Below, piece by piece: positions 45,234 through 55,196 of a DNA stretch of 64,000 nt. The stretch comes from Orbilia blumenaviensis (lineage: Eukaryota; Ascomycota; Orbiliomycetes; Orbiliales; Orbiliaceae): positions 248,001 through 312,000 of the forward strand of contig JAVHNS010000013.1 of NCBI GenBank assembly GCA_036872755.1. Reading direction: 5' to 3'. Each line of letters starts with the position of its first letter. Positions within the stretch are counted from its first letter, which is position 1. Below the pieces are notes generated by a model. It was not told the DNA's origin. It worked only from the letters and a program-made list of their open reading frames with translations, and did not search any database. Both the position numbers and the translations under genes were made by a program.

Positions 45234-47286
45234 ACTAATATAAATTTCAAAGTTAGCGCATAGTTCTTGGATGGCGGAATATCTTATGCGGCCTCGCCAC
45301 CGCTGAATCTTTGAAATTTATGTTAGAGGATCGCGGGTGAGCTGAAACATGTGGCTTCAAGCCATACTCGCGACACCAATGCGACGCTGGATGAAAGTTT
45401 GATCGCTCATATATATTGAAACCGAGGGTCCAATGACAATCTTATGATATCTGTTGTTCTAAATACTTGCTGACTTTTATCGCTATTTCTTAATTTCATT
45501 TACCGGTAACCCCGAATAATGTATGTAACTAAGTAGCTATTTGATATCTACGGGGTTACGCTCAATATCGCTTTCTTTGTTTTCTCCTTTTGCGCAGCTT
45601 TTACTATTAACTAATACACGCAATAATACCCCCGGCTATCCGTTTGAACTAAGTTATTCTTATGAGTTTAGCTAGTACTTTACGAGACCAGCTAGTACCA
45701 GTCTTCCAATTTTTGAATGATGCACAACCTAAATCTAAACACTTCTAGTAGCTAGCCCCTAATACCTATCAATATCTCCGAGGCTCGAGCTACTCTACAC
45801 AGCACTACTCGTGATGTTGGCACACTCTAACTTTTCCTCCTATCCTCAAGGCCGGTTCATTATTTCTAAGAATAATTAACTTTTGCTCAAACTCTTTCAT
45901 AGTCAGATACCAACTTACCTAAGATTGGATACGTCATCGGCGCTGTAGTTGAGGTTGGGGCTTAAAAACACCGTATACATGTACGCATGGATTAAGTTAT
46001 CAATAAGTTTAGTTGATTAGGACAATTTTCGGTTATGGTAGATCTGGTTCTAGTCTTTTTATTCTGGTACGCTAGGGCTTTAAAATCCAAACGGGAAGGT
46101 TGAAAGAGGAAGATCAGGCCAGGGATACAGAATTTTCTACAACGGCACAGAATTAACTTCGTTCTCACAAACCTAACTAAAATAGGCACTTCAAACCCTT
46201 ACCTAAAAAACAATTTCGATCTAATTGGTTAATTGATCGATATTATAAATCCGGCTCCCTGTTGGTCTGCGGTTCCACAAGAAGCGGGCCGTATGCGCAC
46301 TGCGGGTGTGGAATGGAACCGAAAATACTTTTGAGTAGCTAACCGAATATTAACAAATCCGCGAAGATATGCCAAGTAGCTAGCTTGAATTTTGGCCAGG
46401 GCCTCAACAGGGTGCCCTAAGGTTTCTGATCTGTATAATGTTTAGGTTCATCCTTCCTGTCGTATCTTTATCGTTGAGAGAATATGAGGGAACCGTAGCC
46501 CGTGGAGCCTCCTTTACACTCGGATTCGACAGAAATTGTAGGAAATTGGTGGTTAGTTTTACTTTCACTTTCTTTTCCTCATTTTGAAAGGTTTAAATTC
46601 CATTCCTAGCCAGCGCGGAACCAACCAAAGCGCTGGACCTTCGTCCCACAGCTTCTCACCTAATTCATCCAACTTTAACCATCCCTTGTCAAGAAAATTA
46701 AAAGGTGCCTTTAAGTAAATATACCGGCATTCAACGCTCTATTTCTAAAAATTAATTCTATATTACCCCTGAATATCGGCATCAAATAAGTAATAACGTA
46801 TGTAACATCTACCTAGTCTCGCTCATCCATCCCAAGTGTGGTGTATCGATTTGTGTTGAATACGTCGTAACTTTTGGCAGGTAGGAATTCAACGTATCAG
46901 AGGTCCGCAAGTGGGTCTTTGATTTTCAAAACAAGGTGCTTTGTCATGGATGCATGTCATGGATGGATGCAAAGATCCGGCTGCCAGACGACGTCAGCGG
47001 CGTATCGGGGGGTTTTCCGTCTGATACAAAGTTAAGGACGAATTTAACGCGTCCTTCACCCCATGGATTCGCTCAATAAACAATGTATTCAGCACCCGTA
47101 CCTACGTACCCATCGTCAGACTTCACGCAAGTCATGCGCACCCGAATGCCAATACGTTCACACTTACACTGCAGCCGCTACGTTTCTCCGCGCGATACCG
47201 GGACCGAGCTAAGAATCCCCTAAAACCACATACTTTCCAAAAGAAACATTCTTTAAAAGAATATCCTCACTAGTCCCTCCTATTCC
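45234..47286. other. Intergenic region between two same-strand motif-family genes
   Basis: About 2 kb, AT-rich, with no credible open frame. A GATGCATGTCATGGATG repeat-like stretch lies at 46945-46970 (CATGGATG twice). The promoter of paralogue C must be at the right end. Confidence 0.4.
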
Positions 47287-47892
47287 ATGTCGAATGAGGA
47301 AACATCGCAAACTCACCACAAGGTCGATGATGCGAAAGCTGTCATATGCGTCCCAAACTCATCGCCGCCAACCCAACCCTTGGTCGACTCTTCCAACCAC
47401 GATGTAACGCGAGCATATTTCCTAAGCCCAGGCTCGATCAGAAATTACGATGCTCTGACCGAGCAATTACTCGAAGACCACCAAAGACCGGTGAAGACTA
47501 AGGTTCATGTAGATGTCAACCTTAGTGTGGACCTCGATTTGTCTCCTGAAGTGTATGGGGACCTCCACCTATCAATGCTATGCGTTACGATACAGCGAAA
47601 GCCCTGGGAGCAGGATGTGATTTCTAGCGACGGGAGAAGGATAGCAGGAACAGTGCTAAGAATATCAGATGGGGGAGGCAGATTGGTCCACCGGCAGGTT
47701 GTAGGTTTCGAAAGCTTTGGCGAGTGGTGGTGGGTCGTAAAGACGCAACTTCGTGAACTGGCCAGGAGAAAGGTAATCCGCTGGCTGGAAACCGCAAAGG
47801 TGCACTTTGGAGATGTTTCTGTAGGGAAACTGGTTCTGGTTTCCGTTTTCCCTATAATGACACTAGCGATTGTATGCTGGAAGCTTGTGTAA
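47287..47892 (+). CDS. Protein with diverged alternating beta motif and C-terminal membrane segment (paralogue C)
   Basis: Single-exon, 201 residues. Residues 71-98 (TKVHVDVNLSVDLDL-SPEVYGDLHLSML) align without gaps to the C-terminal motif of paralogues A and B: D, N, L, V and the G-D-L-x-L ending are kept and the polar/apolar alternation is the same. Unlike A and B it continues past the motif for about 100 residues. That part includes a Trp-rich patch (FGEWWWVVKTQLRELARRK) and ends in a hydrophobic segment (LVLVSVFPIMTLAIVCWKLV) that looks like a tail anchor. The basic residues before it would face the cytosol. No known domain. It may be a membrane-anchored partner of A and B (inference). 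Confidence 0.68.
   Translation: MSNEETSQTHHKVDDAKAVICVPNSSPPTQPLVDSSNHDVTRAYFLSPGSIRNYDALTEQLLEDHQRPVKTKVHVDVNLSVDLDLSPEVYGDLHLSMLCVTIQRKPWEQDVISSDGRRIAGTVLRISDGGGRLVHRQVVGFESFGEWWWVVKTQLRELARRKVIRWLETAKVHFGDVSVGKLVLVSVFPIMTLAIVCWKLV
47497..47580 (+). other. Beta motif, diverged copy C
   Basis: Codes for residues 71-98 of paralogue C; aligns without gaps to copies A and B, with about 10 identities in 28 and mostly conservative changes elsewhere. Confidence 0.6.
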
Positions 47893-48136
47893 ATATTTTA
47901 AGTATATTCAAATTGACGAGTTTTAGCATGATGTGAAGTAGTCAGCAATCGTATAGCCGGCGTGGCCATATAAATTCAAATATCTGCGGAAAGTGTTGTA
48001 TAGACATAGAATTTAGCCTCTTGCTGGCTATAGTTATCGCATACATGGATTGAACGCAGTTGGGCAAATCAACATAATTAAATAGAATTCTCAGGAATTT
48101 ATACTTCCGAAGAGATATACGAAGCATGTACATACA

Positions 48137-50371
48137 TCAGGCAAATATTTCGGCGTGAAGAACTATTTTACCATCAAAAACATAGTTATAGCCCCCAGAA
48201 ACATACAAGCGAGCCGCGGTCGGCCTAACACCTGGATTATCAATGGAGATCGCCCGTAAGCCTTGTAGGTCATCAACTGGTTTAAAAATCATCTCAGTCC
48301 CCTCTTGATAAGTATTCTCGCTGCCTTTGTATGAGAGATAGCTGGGGAAGAATTCAAAGCTAGAGTATATCCAATCAGCCTGTCCACATTCACGAGTCGC
48401 TTCTTTCTGTGTTCCAACGCGCAAGTATACGCCATGGTCATCGCAAGTATATATAAACTTTGAATACTCATATCCCGCCGGATCGATTGGTAGATGGTAC
48501 ACACGATTCTGAATAATCCCTAATCCGGCTGGCCTGACCTGTTTTGCTTGCCAAGCTGCCGGCTTTGTAGGTGTGTTCACACGACCATCGGGACGAGCGA
48601 TAATGAATCGATCTATGTTAGATTTTGACGGGTCGAAAAGGCGCCTTTTTCCCTCTTCAACATATATATGCCATGGAACCAATGTACTGGTTTTTGCACT
48701 ATTCACGAATGTGCCGGAGATCTGAAAAGGTCGCTTGAACCAAAGAGCTGCCTCAAATTTGTTTGTGAACCCATCATTATCGGTATCTATTGGCTTATAT
48801 CGAGCCAAGTAGGGTAATTTCCGGCTCAGTTTCTGCGTTTCCGTTGTGCTGGGGCCGTGCTCCAAAATTGGGTTCCAATTATCGGGTAATCCGAGAAACC
48901 CAACTAGAGGAACCCTTCGGCGTTCACCATCCGCTCTTCTCGTCGACCACCACAAACTGTTATCTGTTTGTGGAGGGAAAATGCTCTGTAGGTTACCGGT
49001 GTCTGTCAGTCCCTCCCAGTACAGTGTACCTCCAATACGCGGATCTACAAAAGCACTTTTACTTTTGCGCGTACCCCAACCCAGGGATCTGAATACCCCG
49101 CCACCAAGCTCTTCCGAACAAGCCTTCCCTTCTTTGAGGCGCGCTTCTACTATTGATACAAGAGAAAGGACTGAAGGCTCCCGACCACCCTGGCAAATAT
49201 AAACTATAAGGTCTGTCCCTGCGAGATTCAACCTCCCATCAACTTCGTTCCACTTAGCTGCATCGGCCTCAGCAAACTTTTGTGTAAAAAGGTTATAGCC
49301 CTTGTACGGAAAGCCCCCCTTCGCAATTACCCAGAGGTCGTCGGTCAGGGCATTCAGCACGGTAAGAAGAAACCCTTTTGCATTAGCTGGCTGTAGGAAT
49401 TCCCCCTGCCAAACTGGCTGCAGTTTAGTTAATTCGGAGGACTCATCGCTTGGAGGCTTGAACCAGGTTACTGAGTTACTGTACTGGTTCATTTTGGGAA
49501 TTGCGAGTCCTTCCGAATTTTTATGAGGTGCTTTTCGTGGATTCGCCTTGCCTACGAGCCGCGATCCCTGAAAAAGAGAGAAAGACTCTCCCTCTGGAGT
49601 CGATAGATCAAGGTTTGGTGTTCCATAATCATAGGAATGAACAAGCCCCTCTTCGTCCGGTTCTGTAGGGAGAGGGGGCTCGTCATCTTCATCCCCCACA
49701 TGCACATTGAGACTTTGCTTCTGTGTTCTTGAAGTCCCCCTCGCTGTATTTTCGGGATCTAGGTTTCCGTATCCCTTGAATGTGGTACTGGTCCTCAGGC
49801 TGCCATACGCAGAGCTAGGAGAATTTAGTAATAAATTGGGAATCTCGATTTCTTTGCCAAATTTATATTGCCGTATAGGTTGTTGCCCATCTCCATTGTG
49901 AGATTCCCTCCGTGACGTTAATGGAAATATATCATATTGCGTGTCCGATGGGCTATTGTCTCTGGTGCGACAGGTTTCTGCTGTGCGCCCCGAGCCCCGA
50001 AAGCTGAGCCAATCACAATAAGAGTTTGCGGGTTCATTTTCCCCATGTATTGTCTTCTGCTGCTGAAAAGATCTATCCCGCGGGCTGGCGAAAGATTTTT
50101 TGCCGGAAATGTACCGTTGCATATTGACCGGAGTATTCAGTTCGTTCTCGGTTTCTTTCACTGTTGTTAGCCGTCCGACATCTAAGTCGGCGTCCTTGTT
50201 CACCCGACTTGAAAGACTAGATCTAAAGACCGAGTGGTTTACAGTGTTACCACTGCCTCCAGATCCTGTGGACCCATCACTTTCATAGCCTTGCCCATGC
50301 GCACCGACGGATAAACAGATAGCACAAATTAAAACGCCTAGTATATGCCGTTTGGTCTGCCTTCGGGGCAT
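48137..50371 (-). CDS. Large secreted protein of unknown function
   Basis: Single-exon, 744 residues from the ATG at 50371. That start is chosen because it gives a proper signal peptide (MPRRQTKRHILGVLICAICL then SVGAHG); ATGs at 50440 and 50431 are in frame but would bury the signal. The first ~270 mature residues are Ser/Asn/Asp-rich and probably disordered (GDEDDEPPLPTEPDEEG). The C-terminal ~450 residues look globular: PVWQGEFLQPANAKGFLLTVL, LWVIAKGGFPYKGYNLF, DLIVYICQGGREPSVLSLV, FVDPRIGGTLYWEGLTD, PWHIYVEEGKRRLFD, YVSGGYNYVFDGKIVLHAEIF. I recognise no catalytic or named domain. A few Cys only. Role open; secretion is the one solid inference. Confidence 0.75.
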   Translation of the reverse strand: MPRRQTKRHILGVLICAICLSVGAHGQGYESDGSTGSGGSGNTVNHSVFRSSLSSRVNKDADLDVGRLTTVKETENELNTPVNMQRYISGKKSFASPRDRSFQQQKTIHGENEPANSYCDWLSFRGSGRTAETCRTRDNSPSDTQYDIFPLTSRRESHNGDGQQPIRQYKFGKEIEIPNLLLNSPSSAYGSLRTSTTFKGYGNLDPENTARGTSRTQKQSLNVHVGDEDDEPPLPTEPDEEGLVHSYDYGTPNLDLSTPEGESFSLFQGSRLVGKANPRKAPHKNSEGLAIPKMNQYSNSVTWFKPPSDESSELTKLQPVWQGEFLQPANAKGFLLTVLNALTDDLWVIAKGGFPYKGYNLFTQKFAEADAAKWNEVDGRLNLAGTDLIVYICQGGREPSVLSLVSIVEARLKEGKACSEELGGGVFRSLGWGTRKSKSAFVDPRIGGTLYWEGLTDTGNLQSIFPPQTDNSLWWSTRRADGERRRVPLVGFLGLPDNWNPILEHGPSTTETQKLSRKLPYLARYKPIDTDNDGFTNKFEAALWFKRPFQISGTFVNSAKTSTLVPWHIYVEEGKRRLFDPSKSNIDRFIIARPDGRVNTPTKPAAWQAKQVRPAGLGIIQNRVYHLPIDPAGYEYSKFIYTCDDHGVYLRVGTQKEATRECGQADWIYSSFEFFPSYLSYKGSENTYQEGTEMIFKPVDDLQGLRAISIDNPGVRPTAARLYVSGGYNYVFDGKIVLHAEIFA

Positions 50372-52241
50372 CGTAGGCGGCTGAAATGGGTACACTTCCC
50401 ACGTGCTTTCAGTATCCCGGGATTTCAACATGTTATGCAAATATAGAAATTATGACCATCAGTAAACGGCCATATTCCCCTGCGCTCCCCCACTGTTTCC
50501 ATATACATGCAGGTATGCGACTAGTGCATGCACATCAATGCCTCTTTTTGTTCTGCTAGCTCGGCCTTGGTCTGAAGTAATGATACCTAAAAGTTATCTT
50601 GCTGTGCGACTGACTCGACGAACGATCCTACAGAGATATGAGGCAGTTTTCTTGTCAAATTAGCTTGAAAAGGCTTAGACGAGCTGATATATCAAGAAAC
50701 AGTCCATTGGTCAGCTGGCTCAAATCTGCAACATTTTCCTTGTGTTGTTTGGGCCAAGTAGGCCGCTTTGGTGCTGAATAGACTTGAAAGGACTGAATAA
50801 GCTGAGCTACACGAGATATGTCTCCCAGCTAGTGTGTCAAGAGCGTGAGGTTGCTTCTATCACCGACTAAAGTAGCCTCCCTGAAAATATTCTCGGGCGA
50901 GTCTTTGCGTATAGAAATCTCCAAAGATTGGTCATCTAAACTAAGATCATTCTGCTTCCTTCGAGCTCCGCGTGAATCAGCACTAGTCAGGGTCGCGGAC
51001 CAACAATATCAACATGTCCATACTGCTTTGACAATTGTGACTATTATACTCTAAGACGCATGCACATTTCTTGTCAAAACGCAAATAATGTGGCGTAGTG
51101 TAGTTGAGTGTTAATCCGCAAACAAGGCAACACGAGGGAAACCCATGGGTGAAAAGATCCAAATCTAGAATCTTTGCGAAGCGCAGATAAATATTCACGA
51201 TTTGAAGGGTTCTATCGCGTCTCTAGATGTCAACTTAAACATATAGATAAGAGCTTATCTTGCTAAAAGATATTTAACTCGTTAGTCAGTATTTGGTAAC
51301 GATAACGCTGTAGTCTGGTAAATAGCTTTGCTTCAGTCGGCTGTAAAATGCGTCGACTGAATCATGAAGCGACTGAGGTTTGTAAGGTGATTCGGGGATT
51401 CCAATACGAACCAAACTGCCACGGAATTCCCGTCCACCAGTTGCCCCCAAACTCAGCTGACGTCAGCCCAACTCCACCATGTCTCAACTATTCCCGACGA
51501 CACACCAGCAACACATGCTTGCGTACAAGCTTAAGTCGACAACTATAAGCCAGCCACCCAAATTGGGCCACTTCTGGGCAAGTTTTTGCCAAATGGGATG
51601 GCAACATGGTCCTACAGCCCGTGGCATTGTGGGGAGTTACACAAATAATTACTACATTGGGACTCAAACATTCGGTACCATGTTCTAGGGGTCTTGCACA
51701 TCACACCGTTTAGTGCTTATGCAGATGGACATTTACATGCCCAGAAATCCGGAATAGCTTGACCGCTCAAGCAACAGCCGAAGTAGGGCCTGGACTAGGT
51801 GCTTGTGATTGGTAAGGTGGTATGGTCAACGTCTAAGATACTCGTATCCTTAGTGGATCCTGAATGCAATTGAAGAAAACAAAGCTTGCGAAACCCCCAT
51901 GCTCCTATTTGGACCTATGATGCCATCAAGTACTCTATAAAAATACGGCTGTCTGATCTTAGTATATAAACTGTTAATATTTTCCGGTCGAAAAATACAT
52001 TTTTGTGTTCATAAACTTATATTTTGTATATATCCAACCAAGATTAGCGGCTCTGAGGTCACGATTAACATACACACCGAGTTCAAAATCGAACTGCAGA
52101 ACCGATTTAATTATTTTGCCCTTTTAATACCCTTTCCTTTTTGTTATTTGGATACATTTTCTTCTACATTTTTCCAGCCAGTTCCTCGGACTTTGCAAAT
52201 CTACAGTCAGATATATACAGGTTACAATATTCAAATTTATT
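50372..52241. other. Divergent intergenic region
   Basis: About 1.9 kb with the promoters of the secreted orphan and of the glycosyltransferase. AT-rich; no credible gene or repeat. Confidence 0.4.
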
Positions 52242-53600
52242 ATGGCGGACCTCAAACCAATCATTGTTATAACTTCAGCTCCCATAATGGCGCACTTCAA
52301 AAGCCTGCTCCCTATTTCCACCCATTTGGTAAAAAAGGGATACGAGGTCCATATTACCACTGGGGCCCCTTTAAGGGAAGCTAGCGAGTGGACCGGGGCT
52401 ACCTTTCATTCCTACCCTGAAGAAATCTCAGACCCCATGACGATGATATCCGAAGTTGAAGGAATAGAGAAGGGGACTCCACAAAGAGTTAATTTGGATC
52501 TCATTCAATTCTTCATTTCGCCAATCCCCAAGCAATATCAAACATTGCAAAATGTCTGTCTTTCTATCACAACGAGGGAAAGCTATAAAGGGGAACCCAT
52601 TATTATCATGCTTGAGACTGGTTCTTGGTCCATGATGCCCTATCTCCTTGGGGCACCGTGGAGAGGAATCCCCCCAAGTGCCGTTATCACAATTGGGTCC
52701 ATCCCGGTCTCGTGCAGTGACCCAAATCTCGCACCTTTTAACGCTGGATTACCGCCTGCACAGACGGCTGAGGAACGTGCCCAGTATGCAGGCATGAACA
52801 AACACATTTTTGAGTCAGAAGAATTTTTTAAGGGCGCTCAAGGTTTCTATGATTTGACACTTCAGAGCCTTGGAACTACAAAAGAAACGACACTGCTGTT
52901 TAACCATGTTAGACACTCCGATCGCTACCTCCAATGCTCTCTCGAAGAACAAGAGTACCCACGCTTGGATCCTCCAAAGGGGCTCCGATACATCGGCTGG
53001 CCGGAGCTAAAAGGACGAAAGGTACCACCCTTTCCGCCTTTTTGGGAAGAAATCCTAGAAGTATCGCGAGATAAGTCAAAGAAACTCGTTTTCGCCTGCC
53101 AGGGAACAGTCCCATGGAATGATATGAACGATCTTATTGTCCCTACTATCAAAGGGCTAGCTGATCGGGAAGATATCCTCTTGATCGCCTCTCTTGGCGC
53201 AGAATACCAACAATTACCAGCAGACTTGGAAATTCCTACGAACACGCGTGTGTGCAATTATATTCCATTCGAAGACCTTTTTCCACATCTCGATGTTTTT
53301 GTAAATTCTGGAGGATTCGGCAGCACACAACAGGCTTTGTACTATGGGGTTCCCTTAATTCTAGTCGGGACTGGAGAAGATAAGCCTGAAAATAATGCCA
53401 GAGTTGAATGGACTGGTGCTGCAATCAATCTAAAGTGCAAAACAGCTGAGCCTGGGGCGGTCCGGAAGGCTGTGGAAAAGATGCTTGGCGATGATTCCTA
53501 TTCTAGGAAAGCAAAGTATTTCAGCGAACAATACGCCAAAGTTAACCCCCTCGAACTTGTTGAACAGAACATATACGAGGCTCTTAGGCAGAGAAATTGA
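52242..53600 (+). CDS. UDP-glycosyltransferase (GT1, MGT/YjiC-like)
   Basis: Family-1 glycosyltransferase that moves sugar from a nucleotide sugar to a small lipophilic acceptor. Single exon, 452 residues. The N-terminus (MADLKPIIVITSAPIMAHFK) has the acceptor-side His of the family. The C-terminal half has CQGTVPWNDMNDLI, CNYIPFEDLFPHLDVFVNSGG, and the donor-binding signature FGSTQQALYYGVPLILVGTGE followed by DKPENNARVEW, which matches the bacterial/fungal macrolide-glycosyltransferase pattern HGGxxS...ALxxGVPLV...QPxNAxxV. In that pattern the usual His is Asn here (VNSGGFGS), which may affect donor orientation. No signal peptide or membrane anchor. No introns, unlike most neighbours. Acceptor unknown. 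Tail to tail with a Tm-1-like gene. Confidence 0.9.
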   Translation: MADLKPIIVITSAPIMAHFKSLLPISTHLVKKGYEVHITTGAPLREASEWTGATFHSYPEEISDPMTMISEVEGIEKGTPQRVNLDLIQFFISPIPKQYQTLQNVCLSITTRESYKGEPIIIMLETGSWSMMPYLLGAPWRGIPPSAVITIGSIPVSCSDPNLAPFNAGLPPAQTAEERAQYAGMNKHIFESEEFFKGAQGFYDLTLQSLGTTKETTLLFNHVRHSDRYLQCSLEEQEYPRLDPPKGLRYIGWPELKGRKVPPFPPFWEEILEVSRDKSKKLVFACQGTVPWNDMNDLIVPTIKGLADREDILLIASLGAEYQQLPADLEIPTNTRVCNYIPFEDLFPHLDVFVNSGGFGSTQQALYYGVPLILVGTGEDKPENNARVEWTGAAINLKCKTAEPGAVRKAVEKMLGDDSYSRKAKYFSEQYAKVNPLELVEQNIYEALRQRN

Positions 53601-53924
53601 AGATGCTCAATAATCAATAATGATGTCTGCATTTGCTATTGCGACGTATCTACACATTAAAAGGGGATACCCAGCCAAATTGATTTTAAGGTTTATCGCA
53701 CGAACTTTATGACTTTGTATGCTTTCATATTTTAATAGACCGAAGGAGTAGGGGAAATGCAATATATGTTCGTTTAAATAGGTGTTCTTTTCCGAATATT
53801 CGTTTTGTGCGCCATGCTTTCCTTGATAAGATCCTCACAACCAGCTCGTGTTCAGCGCCGTTAAGGTACAGATTAACCGTTTAAGTGAGTTGCCTTGTAA
53901 GACACCTCCAAGTTCCCAACATGA
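53601..53924. other. Short spacer between convergent genes
   Basis: About 320 nt with the 3' ends of the glycosyltransferase and Tm-1-like genes. Nothing else seen. Confidence 0.45.
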
Positions 53925-55196
53925 TCATTCGAGGGCCATAAGCCTGAGTAAGGCTGCTGCTGCACCTTCTGCAAACCCTTTATCGTTGATGTTCAAATCC
54001 TTCTTCACAACATCAACTTCCGTCCCAGACAATCCATCTATGATACTATCATGGAGAGCTTTGTTTGCCTCTTCATCTCTAAAAGAAGGCTCGGTTTGAT
54101 CAATCATACTTGTGCTCCTTAGAGGCAACCAAACCTCCACTTTCTGATTTTTTCCCCTTGTGGAATTCTCGATCAGTCTTGTGCAGATAATTTCCCCTAA
54201 ACGTTTATTCTCGTCCGCGGTTGTTCGAATAACAGTGACAGAGCTGTTGTGCACATATATCTTCCTTTTCTGGTATTTCTCTGGGAGTGACTCCATAGGT
54301 CCAAAATTGATACAATCCAATGCCCCAGTGCTGACAACCATCGGTATTCCCATTTTAGCCCCTCCTTTTAGCCTCTCGCTTCCGGCGCTGAGTATGCCTC
54401 CGAAAGCCTCATCCGCAAGTTCGGTGGTAGTTAGGTCCAACACACCTTCAAAAGTTCCTTCGAGAATCAGTTTCTCCATAGCCATACCGCCCGATCCTGT
54501 TGCATGAAACACATATACCTCACAGCCGCTTCTTTCCAAAAATTCTCTTGCTGCATTGCAGGCCGGCGTAGTTATCCCAAACATTGTTATAGCCACTTTC
54601 TTATTTTTAGTTGAAGATGAGTCTGCTATACGTAGTGAATTTTGAGCTCTCACCATGCCTACAATTGCACCAGCAGCGTTTTGGAGAACTTGTTTGAGGA
54701 TGCTATTTAAACCTGCTATATCAACGACACTATAAAGAACAGATGTATCAGAGCATCCAACATAAGGTTTGATATCGCCGCTGGCCATTGTCGATAGGAG
54801 AATTTTGGGAAAACCAAATGAGAGAGACTGAAGAGTATTTGATGCGATGCTGCTACCACAACTACCACCGACTGCGAGTACACCATGTACCTCATTGTTT
54901 CTTTCGAGCTCCAGAAGGTACGACTTTAAAGCACCTCCGATTGCAGTTATCAGGTCGTTTCTGGTGGTGTACTTGTTTGAAGCTGAGAGAAGTGAATGAA
55001 TGGAGATTGCAATCTTTGGGTGATTGCTTGACTGGGAAGGCTTGCCAGTATTGATGAGCACTGGCGTAATAGAGAAGGGGCTTGTATCTGACGACTTAGA
55101 GAGTGCAGATATATAGTCGCAAAGGTACAGCAACTCTTCGAGTTTGGTATCGCAGGTACCGACAATCGCTATCTTGAAATCTTTGTGAGCTGTCAT
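53925..55196 (-). CDS. Tm-1-like ATP-binding protein (UPF0261 family)
   Basis: Cytosolic protein of the UPF0261/Tm-1-like family, known from bacteria, fungi and the tomato resistance protein Tm-1; its enzymatic role is not settled. Single exon, 423 residues. N-terminal domain: IAIVGTCDTKLEELLYL, the Gly-rich GVLAVGGSCGSSIAS, GFPKILLSTMASGDIKPYVG and DTSVLYSVVDIAGLNSIL. C-terminal domain: VAITMFGITTPACNAAREFLE, VYVFHATGSGGMAMEKLI, GVLDLTTTELADEAFGGILSAG, and PMVVSTGALDCINFGP. Both domains and the full family length are present. No introns, like the adjacent glycosyltransferase. Confidence 0.93.
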   Translation of the reverse strand: MTAHKDFKIAIVGTCDTKLEELLYLCDYISALSKSSDTSPFSITPVLINTGKPSQSSNHPKIAISIHSLLSASNKYTTRNDLITAIGGALKSYLLELERNNEVHGVLAVGGSCGSSIASNTLQSLSFGFPKILLSTMASGDIKPYVGCSDTSVLYSVVDIAGLNSILKQVLQNAAGAIVGMVRAQNSLRIADSSSTKNKKVAITMFGITTPACNAAREFLERSGCEVYVFHATGSGGMAMEKLILEGTFEGVLDLTTTELADEAFGGILSAGSERLKGGAKMGIPMVVSTGALDCINFGPMESLPEKYQKRKIYVHNSSVTVIRTTADENKRLGEIICTRLIENSTRGKNQKVEVWLPLRSTSMIDQTEPSFRDEEANKALHDSIIDGLSGTEVDVVKKDLNINDKGFAEGAAAALLRLMALE

